Shown piece after piece: positions 30,301 to 42,300 of a stretch of DNA of 45,110 bases (position 1 is its first letter; every line of letters begins with the position of its first letter). Under the pieces are notes generated by a model. It ran no database searches. It was not told the origin of the DNA and was given only the letters and a program-made list of their open reading frames with translations. The stretch spans positions 1-45,110 of the forward strand of contig WLOK01000005.1 in assembly GCA_009699315.1 (NCBI GenBank). Reading direction: 5' to 3'. The DNA is from Actinomycetota bacterium (GTDB lineage Bacteria > Actinomycetota > Actinomycetes > S36-B12). Position numbers and translations under genes: made by a program.

Positions 30301-33300
30301 TAACCGCGACCAACTACTATATAACTTCGCAGACCCTCACGCAGACAACAAGCGGTGGGGGTCCTTATACGTTTACGGGCCTAACCAACGGCCTCACGTA
30401 CACGTTCACCATTGTTGCTACGAACGACGCCGGAGATGGTCCCGCGTCTGCGGTGTCGGCGCAGGTAGTGCCAGCGACTGTCCCTGATGCACCGCCGGCA
30501 TTTTTTGACGCCAATATTGGTGGATCAGTGGAGTACTACCCGTCTGCTTTGGCGGCGTTGTGGACTGAGCCGGTCTCGAATGGCGGTTCTCCAGTCACTG
30601 GCTATCGGATCACAGCCACCCCAGTCATTGGTGAGCCGGTGACAACGTTCATTACGGGTGGCTACTGTTCGTATTCCTCTTATTACTGGGGTTTCGTGTG
30701 CAGCGGAATGCTCACGGGTCTCTCAGCAGGAAAAACCTATTCGTTTTCGGTACGAGCCGTGAACGACGTAGGAGATTCCAGCCCCTTGGAACTCGGTGAC
30801 TATGTAGTTCAGGGCCCACCATCAGCGCCGACCAATGTCGTGGTCACTCCGTTGAATCACGGACTGCGCATCACGTGGTCTGCTTCAACGTTGGGCGCCG
30901 GCTCAGACACCTACTACGAGGCTGTTCTCAATACCAATTTCCTGGGCTTCGAACAGTCTGGCTGCAAGCGGGTTTATGCGCCGGAGTCGGGCAATATGTC
31001 GTGCGATATTTTCGAAGCGACACCGGGGACGGCACTATCGAACGGGGTGGACTACCCGGTGGTAGTCGCTGTAGCGAATCCCTACGGGAGCAACAGCGTT
31101 TCTAGGACAGGCACGCCTGCCGCGCAGCGCCCTCAGCCGCCTACCGGAGTCGCCGCGTCGGCGAATGGCGCAGGGCAGATGCTCGTGACGTGGACAGCAC
31201 CCTCGGATAACGGTGGAGCATCCGTTGCGGGCTATCGCGTAAGTGTTGTGGGCAATGGCGTGCTCGGGTGCACTCCGGCGGGTGCAGCTACGTCGTGCAC
31301 CGTGAATGGCCTCACTTCTGGCACTACGTATTCATTCACGGTGACAGCGACAAACTCAGTCGGGTCGAGTGTGGCGTCAGATGCCTCAGCGGGAGTGGCA
31401 GCGACGGGTCGGCCAGATGCGCCCAGCATAAATTCCATCTCTGGCGTGGCTGGCGGATTCACCCTCTCGGTGACTCCCGGAAGTGAGCGTGGCTACGCTC
31501 CTGTGGCGTACCGCGTGCGTGCCACCGATGTGGCTAACGAGGCAACCGTGATCTATTACGCGTCGGCTGACGCGAACACGACCTTCACCGCTCCATCGGG
31601 CACGCTCGTCCTTGGCCACACCTACAACATGAGTGTGCAGGCGTGTAGCACACTCGGAATATATTTTGTGACCCCTTGTTCGTCTCCTGGCCAAAGCGCA
31701 TGGGCAGAAGCATCCGTGGTGTTCGTGGCAGCCTATGTTCCGCTTGCGCCAACTGTTTTGACCGTAGTGGCGGGAGATGCCTCAGCGCGTTTGACTTACA
31801 CCGCTCCGACTGGCTCCGGTGCCGCGATTACCGGATACACAGTGACGGTCAATGACACCACAGCTTCGACATCAACGACGGTGGCAGCAGGAACGACAAC
31901 TGCCGATATCACGGGCCTTATCAATAACCATGCCTATACATTTTCTGTCACTGCATCTAATGCCGCCGGCACCTCAACTCCTTCGTCGACTACCGGTGCA
32001 GTAACACCAGAAGGTGCTCCCGGCGCTCCCAGCGATGTCATCGCGACGCGAGCAGGAAAGGGAGCCATTTCGGTGGCGTTCGTCGCGCCCACGGACGCAG
32101 GCGGCTCCGACATCACGGGCTATCGCGTTCGTGCCATCGACATTCTTGGAAATGTCTTCGCAAACACTGGAAGCAGTAGCCCAATCACGATTTCGGGTCT
32201 CACTAACGGCGCCATTTACGCCGTCTACGCTCAGGCAACGAAGTCTGTCGGGCGAATTCTGGGGTCAAGCGCTCGTGCGACTGAGGACATCATTCCACGC
32301 GGCGTTCCCGAAGCTCCATCATCGGTGTCGGCCACCAACTATGAAGATGGTCGATCGACAATCACCTTTTCCGCGGCAGAGTCCAATGCATCTCCAATCA
32401 CGTCTTACACCGTCACCGCCACCGACTTCACGGTCCCAGGCACGCGGGTAGTCTCCGGTTCGGGAAGTCCCATTGATGTCACGGGGCTCACGAATGGCCA
32501 CACCTATCGCTTCACCGTTTTTGCCACCAACGTGTATGGCAATGGCGCGGAACAGTCCAATGGCGTAAATATCTACCCCATCGGCAGGCCGACAGCACCA
32601 ACAGTGACAGCCGTTACGGCGGACTCTTCAACGTCTGCAATGGTGGCGTTCCTTGCATCGTCGAGTAATGGCGGAAGTTCTATTACAAGTTATGTGGTCA
32701 CCGCCACTTCGTTAACTAACGCGGCTCACAGTCTCATCACCTCAAATGTCGGAAGTCCGATATCCGTGACCGGTCTGACGGCGGGCGACAACTACACCTT
32801 CGCGGTTGCCGCCACCAACTACTCCACAAGTGGTGGCGCTCATGGCGGCGTGGGCGCATCTTCACCGCAAGTTGCGGCTCGGCCGGGTGTTCCAAGTTCA
32901 CTAGTGGCTAGCTCCGGAGATTCGTCGGTGCAGGTCGAGTGGAGCCCACCGACCGCTGTCTTCGGCGAGACCCCCACGCTCTACCAAGCGACAGTGAGCC
33001 CAGGTGGACAGACGTGCACAACTACATCACTACCTGCTTGCACAGTGACAGGCTTGACTAACTACACCGACTACACGGTCTCTGTTGTCGCAATCACAGG
33101 CGGTGGTACTTCAGCTGCTACTTCTCCGGTGTCCTTTCGCCCCACGCCGAATGTTGGGTCCGCGACCTCAGTGCCGGGAGCGCCGACCAGTGTGAATGTC
33201 AACATCACGTCCGGATCAGCCGTGGTGTCGTGGACTCCTCCCACGGTCACCGGGGGTGCCATCGACCTATTCACCGCGACGGCTCAACCCGGTGGTGCGA

Positions 33301-36300
33301 CCTGCAACTCTCAGCCGCGTGAAGTGGGTGGCAAGTTCAGTTGCAACCTCACCGGACTTGATGATTATGCGATCTATTCGATCACGGTTACGGCGACAAA
33401 CTCCCTCGGCACGGGTGTCGCATCTGATGTGGTTCAAGCGACGATTTGTGGCGCTGTGTGGCCCCGTGGCCCCACGTGTTCCTCACTCTTCAACGCACCC
33501 CTCGGCGGCTTTCCGCTACGGGTAAGTGGCGGAGTCAAGGTGACGTGGCTGCCTAGGTCGGCTGACGAGCTGGGCGTGTCGACTGCCTTCGCATCACCCT
33601 CAGGCGCGTCGTGCACAAGCAATGCTGCTTCACCGTTGCTCGACAACTTGGGCCGCCGCTATTGCGTGATCCCTGGATCGTTTTCCTCGAGCGAGGTATT
33701 TCGAGTGCAGGGACCAAGTGGTAGCACGACACTGCCTAACTTGGCTGGTTTCGCGACTCTCTCCGTCCCGAGATATACACACGAACTTGATCCACGCGTG
33801 ACGGGCACCTCGAATCTCGGCAGGGTCGACGTCCTGGCGGTACCAACAAGCTGTGTCGAATACTTCACTTGCGCAACCTCACGCCGATTCACTGGCACGG
33901 TTACGGCAGGGGCATTCGATATCGCCTTGGAAAATCTTCCAGACGGTACCTACTCGGTGTTTGTTGCTGACGAGGATCCGAGTGGTCCGCTGCCGGTGAC
34001 TGCACCTGCAACGATGCTGATTGACCGCATCGATCCCACGCCCCTTTATGTTGTCGATCGTGGAGGTCGTGGCACGACCGGCACAGATAACCAGGCCACG
34101 CTGCGTGGTGAAGCCGAATGCGACATCACCACGAGTCTCAATATTGACTGGTACGCGGGTGATTCGGCGACCGGTGCACCGGTGTTCTCACAGAGTCCGA
34201 GCCGAGCTGCGACCTTGGTACCGGGGCGATGCTCCTACTCTTCCACGGCCCCCGGTTTAGCTGATGGTCAATACACAGTGGTCGTGCGAATGGTAGATCT
34301 AGCCGGCAATATCGCGGAGGACAACCTTGACTTCTACCTAGACACAATAGGGCCGAGCGTCTTAGTTACATCGCCCGCTGGCGATGAAGAAGTACCGGCC
34401 GGCATAACTGAGATAGCAGGTACGTCTCCGAGTGTATTCGGGGACCGCGATACGGTTGCAATCACGGCGACAAAAGGTTCGTTGACCTATCGCTCTGCAC
34501 CGAGAGTCGTTGGTGATGCATTCACCACCCGAATGAATCTGCCATCCGGTGTGTGGACCGTGCGAGTCACTCGCTTTGATTCCGCCCAAAACTCCGCCAC
34601 ACAGACTCGCACGATCACGGTTGTGGATGCGGCTACCGATGTGTCTATCTCTTTGCCGACGAGCGGATCAGTTGTAGCAACATCGACAACGATCGCGGGC
34701 TGGGCTCGACCTGGCTCCACGGTGGTCGTGACAGCTGATGACACGACGCTGGGCACGATTGTGGCCGACACGCTCGGCTCTTGGTCGACCCCGGTGAGTT
34801 TGTCGGCAGGAGTGACATCGCTGAGGGCAGCGGTAGGGGCGGCAGGCACCGACGTCAGTGTGACGGTGGGAACTCCTTCGGCTGCCATGACTATCGCGAA
34901 GCCGGGGGTTGGTGGTCGCACTAATGGTCGTCCACTCTTCGGCACTGGCCCGGCGAACTCGATCGTCAATGTCACCGTCGATTCCCAGACTTTCCCAGTG
35001 ACTGTTAATGCTTCTGGAGTCTGGACGCAGACACTAGGAACATTTTCTCCTGGAAGCCACACAGTCACGGCCACAGACGGTGCAACCACCGCCTCAACAA
35101 TCATCTTCATTGACCGGACGGTGCCGACGCTCTCCGTGACAGCACCACTAGCTGGTTTGACTAGCGCGCAAGGTGTGACTCTCACCGGTGATGTGTCCTT
35201 GGGTGATCCGGGCGTAGTTCGACTAGATTTTTATCACGGGTCAGATTCGACATCCGCTGTGGCATTTTCCCAGAATCTCGCAATGGCGAATGGATACCTG
35301 CTCTCAGGATTCCCGAGTGGAGTCGATGACGGCCAGTGGACGCTTATTGCGTCACGTGTAGATGCGTACGGCAACGTCGGTGCGCTACAGCGCACCTTTA
35401 CGTACGACTCCACCTCTCCTGCATTAACTACCAACGTGAAAGGGAGCATGCCGGCACCGCTCACTCTGGCTGGGGTCGCTGGAAGTGCAGAAGGTGATGG
35501 TCCAGTGACAATCACAGTAGATGGGGTTCTGTGGACGGGGTCGACCGGCGCCTATAACTACACACCCGCACCCGCGATCACGAGCGGTGATCACTCTGTG
35601 ATCATTCGCCAAGTTGATGCCGCCGGCAACGTCTCTCTATTTTCTCAGTATGTAAATGTTGATGCGATTCCACCTGCGTTGACTGTCAATCCAATAGTCA
35701 ACCCGAATCCGCATGAATACGTGGTGAGCGCGTCAGCACCTCGAGAAAATGATGGGCGAGTGATTATCTCCTTTACTCCAGATGATTCACCGGCGATGGT
35801 CTCAAGTTTCGATATCTATCCCAGCAACCAAGTGGTCTCTCACTACGCAAATTTGGAGTCTGGCTGGTGGACCGTGCGCGTGTCGCGGGCGGATCAGGCG
35901 GGTAACGAGACGGTGCACACGGAGCGGCTCCTCGTCGACACCGAGGCACCGCAACTAGACCTCACGTCACCAAGCGGGCGCACTAGCGACAGAACCCCAA
36001 CAATTACCGGAACCACCTCGACGGAGTCCTATCGCTTGGACGCGATGCACGTCACATTCACGCGCTTGGGAGCGTCAACCCCGACACAGTCAGTCGACTT
36101 TTCTCCGGTGGCGGGCGAATTCTCAGTCACTCCCCCCGCACTGCCTGACGACACCTACACGGTCCGGGTTTCGCGTGAGGACCCGGTCTTCCCAGCCGTT
36201 GTCACACAAACGATCGTGATTGACACGACTGCTCCGAGTCTCAGCGTCACCGCGCCACCGGCTGAGCCAAGCGACATCCACTCGGTTAAGGCAGTGTGCG

Positions 36301-39300
36301 GAACCGCTGGCACAGCACCGGGGGATGACCCCACCGTGACGGTGACTTGGACAACTGTCTTCGACGGCTCGATCTTTGTGCAGACAGTGACGCCAAGTGC
36401 CGGTGCATTCTGCGCCTACCCGCAGCGTTCGGCTCTCTATGACGTTGTGGTTCGACAATCAGATTCTGTGGGAAACACCGCGACCTCTATCTCAGCCCGG
36501 TACTTCGTTGACATACAAGCTCCCGTGGTAAGTGTCGATGGAGTCGCGGGAGGAAGTCGTTATCTCCCGGCGCTTACTGGCCTTGCCGGATCATTGCCAG
36601 GCGATGCGACAGAGGTAACAGTTGTCTTGGCTCGTCGAGGAGATGGCTGCTACTGCACAACCGCGATTCGCACGGCGCAAGTAGTTGACGGTGTCTGGCG
36701 ACTCCCGCTCCTAGATCTAACTTCTGATCTATGGAGCTATCGATCGGTGACTCAGTCTGATGCCGCTGGCAATAGCACCACCGTGACCTATCCCTCAGAT
36801 CCATATGTCTATGGGTTCACGGTGGACAACTCGCCGATAGCTGTGCCAGTGGCATCACGGCGGGGAGACTCCATCCGTTTTGATGTCAATCAACCCTATG
36901 CGGCATACGCGACAACGATTCACATGAAGATTTATCGAGGTTCCACGGCTACTACGCCAGTCTATGCTGCTTCGCTCGGGCAGGGTTCTGGACCAAAGGG
37001 CTACGAAACTCTTTATCGTAACCATCCGTTCGCTTCGGACGTTTATTTCGGCAATGGCAACTACGTAGTGCAGTACGAGGTTCAAGACAGTGCGGGCCGC
37101 GTTGCCAAGTCAGCGGAAATCCCGGTGCGAATGTCGTGGGTCGTGCCACGAGTCACGGTGACCGCCGTTACGGCCGGAGATGTCTCAACTCCAGTCTCAA
37201 CAGTCAAATTCGGGACGCCGCTCACAGTTTCGGGCACGGCTACGGTGAATGAAGTTGACCCATCGACCGTGAGTGTCATGGTCCGTCAGACCTCGGGCAA
37301 CACTTCCTACCGCGATAGCGATGTCAGTGTTTCGTCCGCCGCCTTCTTTGCTACGGCAACTGTCGACGCCGCAGGGACTTGGTCAGTGCCATTGTCCACA
37401 AGGTTCCCTGTCGGGTCGTACTCGATTACGGTGAAGCAAGGCCTAGGGCAATCCATCGGAACAACATTCAGTGTGACCGGGGATGCACCTATCGTGGATT
37501 CAATAGTCATGCGGTCTGTCCGTGGTGTCGACAATCTTCTGTACCAGACAATATTTGTTCGAGGCCGCATTCCCACGGATCGAGCGGTCACGGGGCTGAC
37601 AGCCCGGATCACGTCGCCTGCTCTATCGAATGCGCTCACGACGTGTACCGGGCTAGTACTAACCGGCTCCACGTGGACGTGCTCTTTCACGGGTATCACT
37701 GCTAACGCCTACTCCGATGCGTCTTACACAGTTGAAGCATCGGTCCTAACTGCGGTGAATTATGTGGCGTGCGTCCGGTTCGTGAGCCCTAGTTACCCCG
37801 ACTGCGCTGAATTCCGGACAACCGAAACCACGCAGGCGAGTACCGGCTCCCGGACCGAGTTCCTCAAGTCGACCTACCCGGTCCCGACAATTTCGGCACC
37901 CGTGAATGCAAACACCTACGGCTCTCCAGTGGCAGTCACGGGCACTGTGTCCGTCAGCGCCGGAAACCTTCCTGGAGTCACGCTCAAGGTGTGGTCCGGG
38001 ACTGAAGCTTCGGGTCTTCCCGCTCAAACACTGACTGGCACCGCGGTTTCTGGAACTTATTCGATCCCAGTCACTCTGACTGAAGGCACGTGGACGATTC
38101 AGGTTCAGCAGGTCGATAGTGAGTCTCATGTGGGGCTATCCCCGGCAGTAACTTTTGCCGTTGATACCAGCGCTCCGGTCATAACTTTGCAGTACCCCGT
38201 TTCAGGAGCTTCCGTGCCGAGCGCCTCGATTGGTGGCACGATCACGGGCGGCTACGGAGATGTGCCCTCGTTGTGTAGTACTAGTCCTTACACGTGCACC
38301 AGCCTTAGGGCGTGGCAACGAGATTTTGCCAGCAACCCATCCACTTCGGTGGGGACGGTCACCTACTACGCCGGTTCGAGTGCCAGTGGCACGGTTCTTC
38401 GCACCTCTCGAATCACCACGAATCCCACGCTCACTACTCCGGCACCTGACAACATCTTCCGAGATGTGCAGAATTTGTCCGCGGGCACCTACACCGCCGC
38501 GGTCGAAGCTTCAGATCAGTATGGAAATGTGGCGCGCCAGTCTGTGACATTCACAGTGCGAACTATGACGGCCCCGTTGGTTCCCACCATGACAGTGATG
38601 CTGAACGGCACTTCGCTAAACGCAGACCGCTCTGTAGGAGTCGGCAACTACCAGCGGTATGACATCGCTCTTACAGACTCACCGGTCTCTAGCCCGTATG
38701 CGACGGGTACGGTTAACGTTATGGATGGATCGACCGTCCTTGGAAGCGGCACTCTGGTGCGAGGCGCCGTCACGATCGTCATGGCGACGCCAGCTTTCGG
38801 GAATGTTGGCGCAATTCACGTTGAGTACGCTGGTGATACAAACCACAGACCAGTTTCTTCAGGTACACGATCCGTTACCGTAACTTTGAATACGCCACTT
38901 TGGGTCTATGCTTCTTACCAATTCGGGCGTTCGGCCGCGGGGACCATGTACGCATGGATCAGAGTGCTTTATGACGGTTTTGATTCCAGTGGTACATATC
39001 AGAATTTTCTCTGTCCTGGGCGGATAGATATCTACCGACAAGATGGAATCATGATCTCCGACGTCGGCGGGAGCATGGAGTCTGGTCGCGGACAGTGGAT
39101 CTCGGGTCCTGGAGTCGCAGGTCCCCCACTGTCAGTCGACCTCGCTCAGTCAAATACGTGTGCTGCGCAACGTATGTATACCTCCGGGCCGAACCTCCCG
39201 GCGGCCGTTTTGCCACGAATGTCAGCAAGCGTCGTAACGCAATGGCCACTTGCAAATAAAGACTTTGAAATTCAGGTCGGTGCGGCCGAAGCTTGGGGTG

Positions 39301-42300
39301 GGATAGGTGGCGACATCAGCAATGCACTGATCACGGTGCTAGATGAGAATGGCACAGTCGTCTCGCAAGGATTGACATCCCTCGGTTACTACAACTTCGG
39401 CCGGCCGGCTGGACGAGCGGTAGTGAGAATCGCTACGCCGGGCACGCACAAGCTCACGGTGCGTGTGGGCGGAGGCCAGACGGGGTGGACTGAGCGCACG
39501 GTGGAGTTGACGGTCGTCGTTGACAGCGCAGAGGCGGCATTAAGCCTCTCTATCCCCACCTCGCGTCCGGGGGACAGGCCCACCGCAACGCTCGTGGTCG
39601 GGGGTCCAACGATGCGAGGTACGGGCACTTTCACGTCTTCGCTGCCGGGTGGAGCAGCTCACGCAGTCACTGTCTCGGAGACTCAGTGCGATGTCGCTAA
39701 GTGCTGGATTGCGGCGCCCATCCCGGAGGACATGATTGACCTGGGTACGAACGCTGTTATTCAAGCGAGTTTCACGTCAAGCACTTCAGGTCGCACGTAC
39801 ACGATAGACGCGACAATGCCGCGCACTCGATGGGCACCGGGGCTGGTCCTCACGGCCGGGGCTGGAGTGCCAGGTGGGGTCGGGGCTGTCGCAACAGCGA
39901 GTGGTCAAGTGACCGTCTCGTGGCAAGCTCCCGTGGTGGCAACTGCCACGATCACGGGATACCGCGTCGTCGCGACGCCTGGTGGTGCGAGTTGCGAAAC
40001 CGCAACCGTCGCCCCGGCCGCCGCGCCAGCGACGTCCTGCGCGATAAACGGTCTGACTAATGACACGGATTACACCTTCGCGGTCAGCACTCTCACTACG
40101 TCGGGGCCAAGCGGCGCTGTGACGACTCAGGGCACGCCCAGCGCTTCGGTCTTCGTGCCGCCTCGCTCATTCGCACAGGTGAGTTCCGAGGGAACCTACC
40201 GCCGCAACTCCCTTGTACCCATCAAAGTGGTTATTCCATTTGAGGCGGGCGTTCCGTCTGGACTCAGATCTGGAACCGTGAACATCAATATCGAACAGCC
40301 AAACTGGTGCCGCGTATACCTCTACCCAAGGTCGTACCCATTTTTGTACTGTTTAGGAGCCTCACACCGTGTGACGGTGGATCTGGCAACGGGAGTCTCC
40401 TCAGACGCCCTAACGATCCGCGGCGCCGCACGTGCTGATATTGACCCTGCTAGCTATGCCGCCGCTGGATTAACACCCGCTCTCCTGACACCGACAACGC
40501 GCGTGACCTGGGTCGGCTCTCAAGCCATCGTGACTACCCAGATGTACATCGGGAGTGGCACCCAAGCTTATGGCACCCAATTCACGGTGACGGCGGACTT
40601 CGTGCCCACGGACCTCACCCGCGTCATCGGCGCAGCCACTTCACCAGGAATCGATAGCGTGTATTGGGGCGTCCCGAAGACAAATTTGACTCTTGAGAGT
40701 ACGGGCTCTCCGGTCCTCAAAGTTCAGGTCTCGTCCGCCGTTTTGACTGGAGGCCTATGGGGCCCGGTGCGTGCGCCCAGGACCTCAATTTTGGGGCCGC
40801 AGTATTGGGTGTCTGATCCGACCGAGGAGTCGAGCGCCGACTGGAATGTCCGTCCGCCGCGTGTGGGCGAGACAGTGTTTGTGCGAGCGAGGGCTGACTA
40901 CATATTCGGCGATGACATTGACCAACAGGTACGGCTGGGTCTGGCCGAATCAATTCCCGGAGGCGATCCGCTGTACGTGGATGCGTATGACGGGACAAAC
41001 CACGATCGCCTATTAAGCACAAGAAGTGCGAAGCGAATGGACCCAAGGTCGGGGGTGATCGATTGGAAGATCCGGAATCTTGATTCGACTGAGCCCGTAC
41101 CGAGCGGCGGTGGGGTCACCATCGGGACTCGTGAGATGGGCATCATCGCTGATGATGGCTCAATCTCGGCCTTCTCCCTCAATGTGGACCCTTGGCCGAC
41201 AAGCCAGGTGAGTCAAGTGTCCCGATCAGGATCGAATATCGATGTTTTCACCAGTGCCCGCTGGCCCGGCTTAGCGCCAGAAGTCCAGACGTCGTTGTCG
41301 GACATCATGACAACAGTGAGCATCACGCACAATGGCGTGACGAAACCAATCGCCATTTGCTTCTATTCGAATGTCTGCCTGGATTCGGATGGCAACGGGA
41401 CGAATTTCCTCCCGACCGCTGTGACGAATCTTGGCGCACGAATAGGACTCGTGATTGATGCGTCCTCAATCGGCTATACCTTGAGTGATGCAGACACAAT
41501 CACAGTGTCGACAAGCGCGCCATGGGGCACTGCGATTACTTCGGCGGAGATGCCACTAGTGACACCCGCCATTGCCGTGAATACAACTGGCCCAACACAG
41601 TTGTCTGGCTACGGGAAGTGGCTCGGAGCCACAATCTGGGAGCCAGACTTGAGCGCTCCAGGTTTTGCTGGCTGGCTCGGCGGGTGGGATTTGGTTGAGG
41701 GCCTTGCGGCATTCACGTCGCTACAGCACGACTTCTTCATGGCTGTCTTCAATAGCGAGACGGTAGCGAGCGTATTTATGCAGTTGACGTCGGCTGCTCT
41801 ATCGTTTGTGCCCGTATTCGGCACTGCTTATGCGGCGATGCAATGTGCGTCTTGGCAGTGTGTGGCCTTCTCGGTGGGAGCTTCTGCAGCTGGCGCTTTC
41901 GCGCCGAAGCTACTGAAGGGCATTTATGAGGGCTATAAGGCCGGAACCAAAGTGGGCGTATCTCGATTGGGTATGTTTGTCGGCCGCTTAGGCAATGGTG
42001 CAAACACACTCAAATCGCGCATTGTGAAAACGCTGCCGACTCGAATTCAGAACGCGATGAAGAGTGAAGCAACCCTACGAGGGACGATTATTAAGGGGAC
42101 TCTCAAGGCCTTTGGCAAGATGAGCATAAAGGTTGGCGTGCAGGAGATCAATATCGCACGCGGGGCCGTAGATCGTCCTGGATCGCCCGATGTTGCATCT
42201 ACAATCCAGCAACCAATGCCCGAACTGAATTCTCCGGTCAATAACGTTGCATTTCGGGCCAACCCGGCGCTAGCGGAACTCTTAGCGAATCAAGTAGCAG

